This document shows positions 25,978-33,730 of a DNA stretch of 53,463 nucleotides, in pieces. This stretch comes from Fusobacterium perfoetens (GTDB taxonomy: Bacteria; Fusobacteriota; Fusobacteriia; Fusobacteriales; Fusobacteriaceae): NCBI RefSeq assembly GCF_021531475.1, contig NZ_JADYTX010000010.1:1-53463 (forward strand), in the 5' to 3' direction. Under the pieces are notes generated by a model that was given only the letters and a program-made list of their open reading frames with translations, had not been told where the DNA came from and ran no database searches. Every line of letters starts with the position of its first letter. Within the stretch, counting starts at the first letter, position 1. Both the position numbers and the translations under genes were made by a program.

Positions 25978-26829
25978 ATGGAAGGATATATAAAATCAAA
26001 CTTTTTAGAAAATTATAACGAAAATAGTAAAAAAGCTATACTTGTAGTAAACTTTGGTACTACTCATTTTGACACAAGAGAAAATACAATCGAAGTTTTA
26101 ATAAATGAAGTAAAAGAAAAATTTACTGACTTTGAAGTTAGAGAATGTTATACTTCAAGAATTATCTTAAAAAAATTAAGAGAAAAAAATATTTTTATTG
26201 ATAATCCTGTTGAGGCTATGGAAAGATTAAAGAATGAGGGATATACTCATGTGATTATTATCTCTAGCAATGTTATAGACGGTATTGAGTACAAAGCCCT
26301 AGTTAAAAATATTGAGCATTTTAATGGAGATTTCGAAGAGTTAAGGATTGCTCCCCCTCTTCTTAACACAAATACTAGCTTTTTAAAAGTGGCTAAGGTT
26401 TTAAACGAATATTTTGGAAATCCTAGTGAAAAAGAGGCTTATCTATTTGTAGGTCACGGAACTTTAGATTCATCAGACTCAGCTTATCCTTGTATGGATT
26501 ATATTTTTAAATATCTTGGTTATAGCTATTATGTGGGAACTATTGAGGGATTTCCATCAATAGATGAGATAAAAGAGATTTTAACAAAAGATGGTATCAA
26601 AAAAGTTACTCTTATTCCATTTATGATTGTAGCTGGGGAACACGCTAAAAATGATATTGCTAATGATTGGAAAGAGGAGCTTGAAAAAGAGGGCTTTGAA
26701 GTAAATTTAAATCTTACAAGCCTTGGAGCTATAAAAGAGATAAGAGATATATTCGTAGAAAATGGTGAGCTTTTACTAGATTATAAGAAAGAAGATATAC
26801 TAGAGAAAAAACTATTTTATAGTAAATAA
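25978..26829 (+). CDS. cbiK: Sirohydrochlorin cobaltochelatase CbiK
   Basis: A 283-residue class II chelatase that inserts Co(II) into sirohydrochlorin at the start of anaerobic cobalamin synthesis; some relatives insert iron. The metal-binding histidines lie in LFVGHGTLDSSD (about 158-169) and MIVAGEHAKND (about 217-227), as in Salmonella CbiK. There is no signal peptide, so it is cytoplasmic. No other cob/cbi gene is nearby, and it follows hydE by 11 bases, an unexpected partner. Cobalt versus iron cannot be decided from sequence. Confidence 0.9.
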   Translation: MEGYIKSNFLENYNENSKKAILVVNFGTTHFDTRENTIEVLINEVKEKFTDFEVRECYTSRIILKKLREKNIFIDNPVEAMERLKNEGYTHVIIISSNVIDGIEYKALVKNIEHFNGDFEELRIAPPLLNTNTSFLKVAKVLNEYFGNPSEKEAYLFVGHGTLDSSDSAYPCMDYIFKYLGYSYYVGTIEGFPSIDEIKEILTKDGIKKVTLIPFMIVAGEHAKNDIANDWKEELEKEGFEVNLNLTSLGAIKEIRDIFVENGELLLDYKKEDILEKKLFYSK

Positions 26830-26854
26830 TAAAATCTTCTCAACACAAAAAACA

Positions 26855-26883
26855 TTGATTTTTCAAAGATAAAATGGTAAAAT
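26855..26883 (+). promoter_or_regulatory. Promoter of the ToxI-like antitoxin RNA
   Basis: TTGATT (26855-26860), 17-base spacer, TAAAAT (26878-26883). The predicted start, about 26890, falls at the first base of the repeat array (26892), as expected for a type III antitoxin RNA. Confidence 0.8.
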
Positions 26884-26891
26884 ATAGTAAA

Positions 26892-27012
26892 TAAAAGAGC
26901 GGTGTTTCCCCACCATTAAGCAGGGAGTTAAAAGAGCGGTGTTTCCCCACCATTAAGCAGGGAGTTAAAAGAGTGGTGATTCCCTACCATTAAGAGTGGA
27001 AGCCAAAAGATT
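26892..27012 (+). ncRNA. toxI: ToxI-like antitoxin RNA, three 37-base repeats
   Basis: Three head-to-tail units of 37 bases begin at 26892, 26929 and 26966. Units 1 and 2 are identical; unit 3 differs at about a dozen positions. Each folds as an H-type pseudoknot. Stem 1 is GGTG with CACC (units 1, 2) or with TACC (unit 3, one G-U pair). Stem 2 is TTCCC with GGGAG (units 1, 2) or TTCC with GGAA (unit 3). The change in stem 2 is matched on both sides. The GGTGATT...CTACC...TTAAG words of unit 3 resemble the 36-base ToxI unit of Pectobacterium as I remember it. A promoter lies before it, and a terminator and ToxN-like gene follow. In known systems these RNAs cage the toxin in a ring. Confidence 0.92.
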
Positions 27013-27042
27013 AAGGTTGGTTACTAAATAGCCAACCTTTTT
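27013..27042 (+). terminator. Terminator between ToxI repeats and toxN
   Basis: Arms AAGGTTGG (27013-27020) and CCAACCTT (27032-27039), then T run. In type III systems this hairpin gives an excess of antitoxin RNA and lets only some transcripts reach the toxin gene. Confidence 0.9.
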
Positions 27043-27060
27043 ACATACAAGGAGCTTTAT

Positions 27061-27543
27061 ATGAAATTATACACTATCAATGAAGAATATATAAATTATT
27101 TAAGACAATTTTCAGAAAATGTAAAATATAATAAAAAGGAAAGTAGACCCTATGTTGGTATTATACTAAAAATAGATGATTATACTTATTTTGCACCTTT
27201 AGGCTCTCCAAAGCCCAAACATTTGAAAATGAAAGAATCTCTTGATTTTATTAAAATAGATAATGGAAAAATCGGAGTTATAAACTTAAATAATATGATA
27301 CCTGTATCAGAGGATAAGGTTACAAATATAATATTTAATACTCTCTCTGATAAGAAATATGCTACTTTACTAGAAAGTCAATTAAGATGGATTGAGAGAA
27401 ATACAGAACTTATATCTTCTAAAAGTTTTAAATTATATAAATTGATAACAACAAAAGAAAATACAATGTTTCACAAAAGATGTAATAATTTTAAATTATT
27501 AGAAGAAAAATCTCTAGAATATTTATCAACAAAAGAAAAATAA
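27061..27543 (+). CDS. toxN: ToxN/AbiQ-family endoribonuclease toxin
   Basis: A 160-residue RNase toxin of a type III toxin-antitoxin system. It shares with ToxN the start MKLYTINEEYINYLRQF, the strand VGIILKI, the active-site segment YFAPLGSPK (Ser49, Lys51) followed by MKES, IGVINLNNMIPV, a C-terminal LLESQLRWI helix and NFKLLEEK near the end. The length is typical. It has an AAGGAG site and lies 18 bases past the terminator of the antitoxin repeats. Known relatives abort phage infection or stabilise plasmids by cutting mRNA until bound by the pseudoknot RNA. All core residues I can compare are present, so it looks functional. Phage defence here is inferred. Confidence 0.93.
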   Translation: MKLYTINEEYINYLRQFSENVKYNKKESRPYVGIILKIDDYTYFAPLGSPKPKHLKMKESLDFIKIDNGKIGVINLNNMIPVSEDKVTNIIFNTLSDKKYATLLESQLRWIERNTELISSKSFKLYKLITTKENTMFHKRCNNFKLLEEKSLEYLSTKEK

Positions 27544-27553
27544 AAAATAAAAA

Positions 27554-27584
27554 CCTAAGTTATATTACATAGCTTAGGCTTTTT
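27554..27584. terminator. Bidirectional terminator between toxN and the lysine transporter
   Basis: Arms CCTAAGTTA (27554-27562) and TAGCTTAGG (27570-27578), one G-U pair, with a T run on the plus strand and an A run on the other side. It serves convergent genes. Confidence 0.85.
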
Positions 27585-27592
27585 TATAATTA

Positions 27593-29065
27593 TTATTTTT
27601 TCAGTCTTACAGTTGGCTCACTTGGTAGTTTAAATAGTGGCACAAATCTATCCCAACCAGTTAGAGTGAGTATAAGTATAGAGAATACCGCTATCATTGC
27701 CAAGAAATTACATTTTATAATATCTGTTGGCACAAATTTATAAAGTGGATAAACTACATTTGCTATCCCTGTAAAAAACACTGTATAAGTATGCCAAGGA
27801 ATAAACTGAGAACCAAAAACTCCCATTGCGTCATTAAAGCAACCGTTTCTAAGTCTTAATTTATATTTATCTTCTTCAAACCCTTCCACATTTTCATCTA
27901 CAAGATTTTTTATAATTGGACCAATAGTTACTATCTGTGCCATCTCATCAGCTAAAGAAACATTTCCTAATATTGCAAATATTCCATTGAAGAACATAAG
28001 TTGTCTTACATTTTTAGATAACTTTCTTACAACTCTAGAAAGTGGCTCAAAAGCATTTATACTTCCCATTATTCCACCAAAAGCTGTTATCCACATCATC
28101 ATTACAATAACACTTCCACCAGCTCCAGAAAAACCAGAATACATAAGTCCTAAGAAATCTTTTATATTGTCAACAGTCCCTGCATAAAGTCCAAATCCTA
28201 GAGAACTCATTATCCCTATAAACAGACACATCAAAGTAGGCATTCCTTTTATAGCAGCTCCTAATACAAGAAGAAGTGGCATTCCCATATAAAGTGGTAC
28301 ACCTTGTTTTACCTGCTCAAGTAAAATCACTGCTGATTCTCTTTCACGAGCCAGTGCCACCCACACATCTTGAGGTATCTCGTTAATGGCATCTCTTGCA
28401 TTTCCCACAACATCAGGTAATCCCATTACAACTGATGCAAGATAAAAAGTTATTATCCCAGCCACCAAACAAAGCAATGACCAACCACCTTGATGTCTTA
28501 TTCTATGGATTACTTCTACTTTTTGTATTCCAGAACTTACAACAGTAGTATCAGAGATAAGTCCAATATTATCTCCAAAACAAGCTCCCCCTGCAATAGC
28601 CCCAAGAGTTAAAATTATATTTCCATCAACAATATGATTCAGCCATAAAAATATTGGAGCACAAGCTGCGAAAGTTCCCCAAGAAGTTCCGATAGTTACT
28701 GAAAGAACACTTGTAACTATTATCCCTGTTACAGCAATAGTTTTTGCAGTCAAACCAAAGTTTAAAGCCATAATGATAATTGATGCCCCAACTCCTGTTG
28801 CCATAAATGCCTCTGCCATAGCATAAGCAAGCATAAGTATAAAAAATACAAGTTGGATCTCTTTTACACTATCCACAGCTTTTTCTACTATTTTATTAAA
28901 AGTAAATTTTTCAGTTAGCCAAGCTATAATAGCCACATAGATAGTTGCTATTGGTGCAGCTACTAAAAAATCTAGTTTCATTCCTACCATTAATATTCCT
29001 AATAAAACTACTGGAGAGAGTTTTAAAACCTCAATAAAAACCCCTCTTCTTTCACTGTTCGTCAT
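27593..29065 (-). CDS. NhaC-family transporter, predicted lysine importer (LysW type)
   Basis: A 490-residue polytopic inner-membrane protein of the NhaC ion antiporter superfamily, with about 11-12 hydrophobic helices and the polar segments SWGTFAACAP and GACFGDNIGLISDTTV typical of that group. The annotation as Na+/H+ antiporter would be misleading: the gene is headed by a lysine riboswitch, and comparative work on such riboswitches has proposed NhaC-like LysW proteins as lysine carriers. I start at ATG 29065 (MTNSERRG), which has a GGGAGG site, and not 20 codons further up, where the frame would run into the riboswitch terminator. Expression should fall when lysine is plentiful. Confidence 0.88.
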   Translation of the reverse strand: MTNSERRGVFIEVLKLSPVVLLGILMVGMKLDFLVAAPIATIYVAIIAWLTEKFTFNKIVEKAVDSVKEIQLVFFILMLAYAMAEAFMATGVGASIIIMALNFGLTAKTIAVTGIIVTSVLSVTIGTSWGTFAACAPIFLWLNHIVDGNIILTLGAIAGGACFGDNIGLISDTTVVSSGIQKVEVIHRIRHQGGWSLLCLVAGIITFYLASVVMGLPDVVGNARDAINEIPQDVWVALARERESAVILLEQVKQGVPLYMGMPLLLVLGAAIKGMPTLMCLFIGIMSSLGFGLYAGTVDNIKDFLGLMYSGFSGAGGSVIVMMMWITAFGGIMGSINAFEPLSRVVRKLSKNVRQLMFFNGIFAILGNVSLADEMAQIVTIGPIIKNLVDENVEGFEEDKYKLRLRNGCFNDAMGVFGSQFIPWHTYTVFFTGIANVVYPLYKFVPTDIIKCNFLAMIAVFSILILTLTGWDRFVPLFKLPSEPTVRLKK

Positions 29066-29094
29066 CTTTCCTCCCAAATTTTTCAATAAAAAAA

Positions 29095-29115
29095 GCCTTA
29101 TAAAAAATATAAGGC
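29095..29115 (-). terminator. Lysine-riboswitch terminator
   Basis: Perfect 8-base arms GCCTTATA (29095-29102) and TATAAGGC (29108-29115), followed on the minus strand by seven T. It lies between the aptamer and the transporter start, so it is the expression platform that turns transcription off when lysine is bound. Confidence 0.9.
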
Positions 29116-29140
29116 AAAATTTCAAAAAAATATCTAAAAT

Positions 29141-29307
29141 GATAGCCCTACATTAGTCCTACTAATGTCAGTACTGAAGATATTCTCCTCAGTCCCAAGT
29201 GTTTGATTAAGCTCTCTCAAACCTTTCGGCAAAATCCCCTTTCAATCTTTTTCACAGCCTTGCTAAGCTCCAAAGATTTAATAATGTTTCTTGCAACCTC
29301 TACCTAA
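29141..29307 (-). ncRNA. Lysine riboswitch (L box) aptamer
   Basis: On the minus strand the conserved L-box words appear in order: GGTAGAGGTTGC at the 5' end, CTTTGGAGC, CTGTGAAAAAG, GAAAGGGGA, TTGCCGAAAGG, CTTGGGACTG, ACTGACATTAGT and the closing GGGCTATCAT. This follows the Bacillus lysC leader closely. It folds as the five-way junction that binds L-lysine, with a terminator 26 bases downstream and an NhaC-type transporter after that. Repression by lysine is known for the family. Confidence 0.95.
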
Positions 29308-29330
29308 AATATTTGATTATTCCACAGAAA

Positions 29331-29359
29331 ATCATATCATCTTTTATACTTATTGTCAA
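29331..29359 (-). promoter_or_regulatory. Promoter of the lysine riboswitch transcript
   Basis: Minus-strand TTGACA (29354-29359), 17-base spacer, TATGAT (29331-29336). The start should fall near 29324, about 17 bases before the aptamer. Confidence 0.82.
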
Positions 29360-29441
29360 CGTGTATTTTTTATTTTTTTGTTTCATTTTACTCTTATCAA
29401 TGTTATAATTAGTATAATAACTGATTTTTATGGAGAAATTA

Positions 29442-30392
29442 ATGGAAAAAATTATTTTAAATGTCACAGAGGAATTTATTGGAAAAAGAATAGATGTTTT
29501 TTTACAAAAAAATATTTCTGACACTAGTAGAGCTTTTATTCAAAAGCTTATAGATGACGGAAATGTCTTAGTTAATGCTAAGATTTGCAATAAATCTTCA
29601 TTAAAGCTAAAAGGAAATGAAATAATTGAAATAACTTTACCTGAGGAGGAAGTAAAAGAAATTTTACCTGAAAATATCCCATTGAACATAGTCTACGAAG
29701 ATGAAGATATTGCGGTTATCAATAAACCAGCAGGTCTAACTGTACACCCTGCCCAAGATATTGTTAGTGGTACTCTAGTAAATGGACTTTTATTTCATTT
29801 TAAAACTCTAGCAAATATTGAAACAGAAAAAGTAAGACCGGGGATTGTCCACAGGTTAGACAAAAATACAAGTGGTTTAATAGTTATTGCAAAAACTGAC
29901 AGAGCCTCTGAAAAACTTATTGAAAAATTTAAAACAAAAGACATAAAAAAAACTTATATTGCAATCTGCAAAGGAAATTTTAGTGAAAAATCTGGAAGAA
30001 TAGAAAATCTTATTGGTCGTGACCCAGCAGAGAGAAAAAGAATGGCTGTTGTAGAGATAAATGGAAAACCAGCTATAAGTAACTATCAAGTTATTGACGA
30101 GGTGCAAGATTTTTCATTGGTAAAAGTTCATATTGAAACTGGTAGAACTCATCAAATAAGAGTTCATATGAAATATCTTAACCACCCAATATTAGGTGAT
30201 GACACTTATGGCAACCCTTCAAAAATTGCAAAACGTCAAATGCTACACGCATACTTTTTAGAGTTTAACCACCCAATAACAAATGAGCCTTTAAAAATAT
30301 TTGGAGAGTTACCTGATGATTTTGTAGAGGTTGCAAAAAAATTAAAATTAAACATAGATATTATAAAAGAAAACGGTGATAACAATGAGTAG
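29442..30392 (+). CDS. RluD-family 23S rRNA pseudouridine synthase
   Basis: A 316-residue enzyme that converts specific uridines to pseudouridine, most likely in 23S rRNA helix 69 if it is a true RluD. It has an N-terminal S4 RNA-binding domain (about 10-70) and the catalytic motif GIVHRLDKNTSGLIVIAKT with its Asp near residue 136, plus GRTHQIRVHMKYLNHPILGD. The ATG at 29442 is used, not the one at 29430, since the GGAG site lies between them. The last 8 bases overlap the rnhB start, a sign of coupled translation. Confidence 0.92.
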   Translation: MEKIILNVTEEFIGKRIDVFLQKNISDTSRAFIQKLIDDGNVLVNAKICNKSSLKLKGNEIIEITLPEEEVKEILPENIPLNIVYEDEDIAVINKPAGLTVHPAQDIVSGTLVNGLLFHFKTLANIETEKVRPGIVHRLDKNTSGLIVIAKTDRASEKLIEKFKTKDIKKTYIAICKGNFSEKSGRIENLIGRDPAERKRMAVVEINGKPAISNYQVIDEVQDFSLVKVHIETGRTHQIRVHMKYLNHPILGDDTYGNPSKIAKRQMLHAYFLEFNHPITNEPLKIFGELPDDFVEVAKKLKLNIDIIKENGDNNE

Positions 30393-30990
30393 TCTTTATG
30401 AGTTTGATAAGGAAAAAGGAGATATTTTGGGAGTTGACGAGGCTGGACGTGGACCACTTGCTGGACCAGTTGTTGCTGCTGCTGTTAAAATCCACCAATA
30501 TCACGACTTTTTCGAAATGATAAATGATTCTAAAAAACTTAGTGAAAAAAAACGTGAAGAACTTTTTGATAAAATTCTAACTTACTGTGATGTTGGAGTT
30601 GGGATTGCCTCAGTTGAAGAGATAGATGAAGTAAACATTTTAGAGGCTACTTTTATAGCTATGAATAGAGCTATTGAAGATGTTAGCAAAAATTCTGATG
30701 TTACTTTTGACACTGTTTTAGTTGATGGTAATAAACTTATAAAAAAATATAATGGAAAACAAGAATTTTTGGTAAAAGGCGATGCAAAATCTCTGTCTAT
30801 TGCTGCTGCCTCTATTATTGCAAAGGTTACGAGAGATAGAATAATGCTTAAATTTGCTGAGATTTATCCAGAGTATCATTTTGAAAAACACAAAGGTTAT
30901 GGAACAAAACTTCATAGAGAGATTTTACTAGAAAAAGGTGTTCTTCCAATCCATAGAAAAACTTTTTTAAAAAAAATTCTATCTAAATAG
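30385..30990 (+). CDS. rnhB: Ribonuclease HII
   Basis: A 201-residue enzyme that removes ribonucleotides and RNA from RNA/DNA hybrids. The DE-D-D active site is visible: GVDEAGRGPLAGPVVAA (Asp and Glu about 17-18), VLVDGNK and KGDAKSLSIAAASIIAKVTRD. The HFEKHKGYGTKLH segment is the usual C-terminal signature. The start ATG overlaps the stop of the preceding gene; a GTG three codons earlier is less likely. It is 16 bases before yraN. Confidence 0.95.
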   Translation: MSSLYEFDKEKGDILGVDEAGRGPLAGPVVAAAVKIHQYHDFFEMINDSKKLSEKKREELFDKILTYCDVGVGIASVEEIDEVNILEATFIAMNRAIEDVSKNSDVTFDTVLVDGNKLIKKYNGKQEFLVKGDAKSLSIAAASIIAKVTRDRIMLKFAEIYPEYHFEKHKGYGTKLHREILLEKGVLPIHRKTFLKKILSK

Positions 30991-31006
30991 TATTGGTGGT
31001 GCTTAT

Positions 31007-31381
31007 ATGAAAAATTTTTTAAATAAGAGAGTTCAAGGAGAATATTTTGAAAATTTAGCCCTTAATTTTTTAGAAAAAGAGGGATTTTCTCTTTTGGAAA
31101 AAAATTTTTACTGTAAGCACGGAGAGATTGATATAATCTTAAGAAAATCTGACCTTATTGTTTTTGTAGAGGTAAAACAAAGGAGTTCTAAAAGTTTTGG
31201 AACTGGATTTGATGCAATATCTTATACAAAACAAAAGAAAATGTATCTCACTGCTCAAAACTTTCTTTATAGGAATAGCTTAGAAAATTTTAATTTTCGT
31301 TTTGACGCAGTGGTATTTGATGAGAAAGATAATTGTCATTGGATTAAAAATATAATGTGGGGTGATGAAATTGGATTTTAG
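31007..31381 (+). CDS. YraN family (UPF0102) endonuclease-like protein
   Basis: A 124-residue protein of the YraN family, with a restriction-endonuclease-like fold. The core motif is visible as GEIDII (Glu, Asp) and FVEVKQR (E-x-K), the metal-binding residues of PD-(D/E)xK nucleases. It follows rnhB, a neighbour it has in many bacteria, and overlaps the next gene by 17 bases. The biological role of the family is not settled. Confidence 0.88.
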   Translation: MKNFLNKRVQGEYFENLALNFLEKEGFSLLEKNFYCKHGEIDIILRKSDLIVFVEVKQRSSKSFGTGFDAISYTKQKKMYLTAQNFLYRNSLENFNFRFDAVVFDEKDNCHWIKNIMWGDEIGF

Positions 31382-31580
31382 ATGTCCTAAGTGCGGTAGT
31401 GCTGATTTTTTTGTAAAAACTGCTGTATTTCCTGAAAAAGATACAAAGCTAAAACTTGAGTTTGGTACTTATTACTTGAAAATTTGTGCTGACTGTGGAT
31501 ATACTGAGATGTACTCAGCCAAAGTCGTAAACAAAGACTTAAAGGAAAAAGATGCCCCTACACCTAAGCCAGTACCTTAG
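31365..31580 (+). CDS. Small zinc-ribbon protein
   Basis: A 71-residue protein with one four-cysteine zinc ribbon: CPKCGS at residues 7-12 and CADCGY at about 41-46. It matches the small 'zinc ribbon nucleic-acid binding' family found in Firmicutes and Fusobacteria. A proline-rich tail ends it. It overlaps yraN upstream and comF downstream, so all three are translated from one message. Function unknown. Confidence 0.8.
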   Translation: MKLDFRCPKCGSADFFVKTAVFPEKDTKLKLEFGTYYLKICADCGYTEMYSAKVVNKDLKEKDAPTPKPVP

Positions 31581-32226
31581 AAAATTTTTCTACTATGATA
31601 GATGTAGTGTATGTAATGAAATTTTATCTAATTCTGAGATTTACATCTGTAAAAAGTGCCAAGAAAAATTTAAAAACAACAACCAATTAAAAAATTTTAA
31701 AAATATCTATTATATTTTTAAATATGATAGTGATTTTAAGAATTTAATAAAAAATTATAAATTTTACAACAGGAAATATTTAGGTTTTTTTATAAGTCAT
31801 TTGATTGAGAGAAATTTAAAAAAAGTTATTGAAGAAAAAGATATCGATATTATTATCCCTGTACCTTTAAATAAGAAAAGGTTTTTTTCTCGTGGATTTA
31901 ATCAAGTGTCATATATTTTGGATATTCTAGACATAGATTATCAAAAGATAATAAGAACAAAAGACACAAAACATATGAGCCTTTTGCTTGATAAAAATAT
32001 GAGAAAATTTAATATTAGAAATGCCTTTTCTATACCTTTTGAGGTAAATGGCAAAAATATCTTGATAATTGATGATATTATAACTACTGGTAGTACAATC
32101 CATGAGATTATAAAAGAGATTAATCTCATAGGAAAGCCAAAAAGTATAACTATCTTTGTTTTTTCAATGGCTAAGACTTTTGAAAAATCTAATTTGGGGA
32201 GAAAAAATGAAAATATTAGTAGATAA
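31552..32226 (+). CDS. ComF family phosphoribosyltransferase-like protein
   Basis: A 224-residue ComF-family protein. It has an N-terminal double-CxxC zinc module (CSVC and CKKC, about 18-37) and a type I phosphoribosyltransferase domain whose PRPP loop is ILIIDDIITTGSTIHE (about 171-186). PVPLNKKRFFSRGFNQV is the other family signature. In naturally competent bacteria ComF acts in DNA uptake, probably on single strands in the cytosol; elsewhere the role is unclear. It overlaps both neighbours. Confidence 0.88.
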   Translation: MPLHLSQYLRKFFYYDRCSVCNEILSNSEIYICKKCQEKFKNNNQLKNFKNIYYIFKYDSDFKNLIKNYKFYNRKYLGFFISHLIERNLKKVIEEKDIDIIIPVPLNKKRFFSRGFNQVSYILDILDIDYQKIIRTKDTKHMSLLLDKNMRKFNIRNAFSIPFEVNGKNILIIDDIITTGSTIHEIIKEINLIGKPKSITIFVFSMAKTFEKSNLGRKNENISR

Positions 32227-32809
32227 CAAAGAGTTTATTATAAATAAAACTTTTAATAGTTTTGGAGAACTAATAAACGAAATCACTAAAAAATTAAAAA
32301 CAGAGGATAAAATCTTAGAAACAATAATAGTTGACGGAGTAGTTCTTAACACTGCCTCTATTGTTGATATATCTAAGGTTACTTTGATTGAGATTTTTAC
32401 TAAAAGCCACAGAAATATTTTATACCACTCACTTTTTCTTTTGGAAGAGTATATACAAGAATATTTTAAATCTTTAAAAATCTTAGAGGATTATGAGCTC
32501 GATCCATTCACTTATGATATGAAAATAAATGAGATTTTAAGTTTTTTAAACTGGACTTTAAACCTTTTATACAGCCTAAAAGAAAATACCTATGTAGACT
32601 ATCTATATTTTGGTTATAACGAACTTTTAGAGGAGTTTAAGGATAGTTATAATAATCTTTTAAAAGCTATTGATAGCGGAGATTATGAAACAGCCTTTGA
32701 TATACTAGAATTTGAAATCTCAGATATGCTTTCTGCTCTAGGAGAGAACATCGAAAGTTACAAAAAAGACATCTTAATAGATGAAGATTCTTCAAATCAT
32801 ACAAATTAA
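32207..32809 (+). CDS. Unrecognised protein of the comF operon
   Basis: A 200-residue soluble acidic protein that I do not recognise. Residues 1-65 look like alternating strands, and the rest (about 70-195) is helical with many Leu, Glu and Tyr. There is no membrane segment or cysteine motif. ATG 32207 is taken because GGGGAG precedes it; the frame upstream lies inside comF. It overlaps comF by 20 bases, so it is the last gene of the rluD-rnhB-yraN-zinc ribbon-comF run. Confidence 0.75.
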   Translation: MKILVDNKEFIINKTFNSFGELINEITKKLKTEDKILETIIVDGVVLNTASIVDISKVTLIEIFTKSHRNILYHSLFLLEEYIQEYFKSLKILEDYELDPFTYDMKINEILSFLNWTLNLLYSLKENTYVDYLYFGYNELLEEFKDSYNNLLKAIDSGDYETAFDILEFEISDMLSALGENIESYKKDILIDEDSSNHTN

Positions 32810-32942
32810 TAAATAATGTATAAAAATTAATCAAAAAAAATCAACTTATTAACTTATAGAAAATTAGTATTTTTTTTAAGAATATGGTAAAATCTATTTG
32901 TAAAAGAATAATATAAATTAAATATTTTTAGGAGGATCAGTT

Positions 32943-33698
32943 ATGAGAAAAACAATAATCGCTGGAAACTGGAAAATGAACAAAACTAATAAAGAAGCTG
33001 TTGAAATGTTAACAGAATTAAAAGAAATCGTAAAAGGAATCGACTCTGTTGGAATCGTTATCGGAGCACCTTTCACAGCTTTATCTGACGCAGTAAAAGC
33101 TGTTGCTGGAAGCAATATTAAAATCGCTGCTGAAAACGTTTACCCTAAAGAATCTGGAGCATATACTGGTGAAGTTTCTCCTGTTATGTTAAAAGAAATC
33201 GGTGTTGAATATGTAATCCTTGGACACTCTGAAAGAAGAGAATATTTCAAAGAATCTGATGAATTTATAAATGAAAAAGTTAAATGTGTATTAGCACATG
33301 GAATGACTCCAATCCTTTGTATCGGAGAAAAATTAGAAGATAGAGAAGCTGGAAGAACTAACGATGTTAACAAAACTCAAATCAACGGAGGACTTGCTGG
33401 TCTTACTGCTGAAGAAGCTAAAAAAGTTGTTATCGCTTACGAACCAGTATGGGCAATAGGAACTGGAAAAACTGCTACTCCTGAAATAGCTGAAGAAACT
33501 CACAAAGCTATAAGAGAAGAATTAGCAAGAATGTTCGGTGAAGAAGTTGCCAACGAAATCACTATCCAATATGGTGGATCTATGAAACCAGAAAACGCTC
33601 AAGAATTACTTGCTCAAGCTGACATTGACGGAGGATTAATCGGAGGAGCATCATTAAAAGCTCAAGATTTCTCTAAAATAGTTAAAGCTGGATTATAA
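32943..33698 (+). CDS. tpiA: Triose-phosphate isomerase
   Basis: A 251-residue glycolytic enzyme interconverting dihydroxyacetone phosphate and glyceraldehyde 3-phosphate. GNWKMNK carries the catalytic Lys (about 12), GHSERREYF the catalytic His (about 95) and [16 protein letters not shown] the catalytic Glu (about 166) and flexible loop. The phosphate-binding QYGGSMKP and GGLIGGASL are present. It has a strong AGGAGG site and biased codons, as expected of an abundant enzyme. It is 32 bases before gpmI. Confidence 0.98.
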   Translation: MRKTIIAGNWKMNKTNKEAVEMLTELKEIVKGIDSVGIVIGAPFTALSDAVKAVAGSNIKIAAENVYPKESGAYTGEVSPVMLKEIGVEYVILGHSERREYFKESDEFINEKVKCVLAHGMTPILCIGEKLEDREAGRTNDVNKTQINGGLAGLTAEEAKKVVIAYEPVWAIGTGKTATPEIAEETHKAIREELARMFGEEVANEITIQYGGSMKPENAQELLAQADIDGGLIGGASLKAQDFSKIVKAGL

Positions 33699-33730
33699 TT
33701 AAATTTTATTTTTAGGAAGGAATTAGAAAA

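Noticed and set aside
26892-27002. Possible short CRISPR array (three 37-base repeats)
   Set aside because: The units abut directly with no spacers, fold as pseudoknots, and are followed by a terminator and a ToxN-like gene, so they are antitoxin RNA repeats.
29066-29125. Longer N-terminus for the NhaC-family transporter
   Set aside because: It would translate part of the riboswitch terminator, and the GGGAGG site clearly belongs to ATG 29065.
29300-29524. Minus-strand open frame of 74 codons upstream of the lysine riboswitch
   Set aside because: It overlaps the riboswitch promoter and the start of the RluD-family gene and has no ribosome site.
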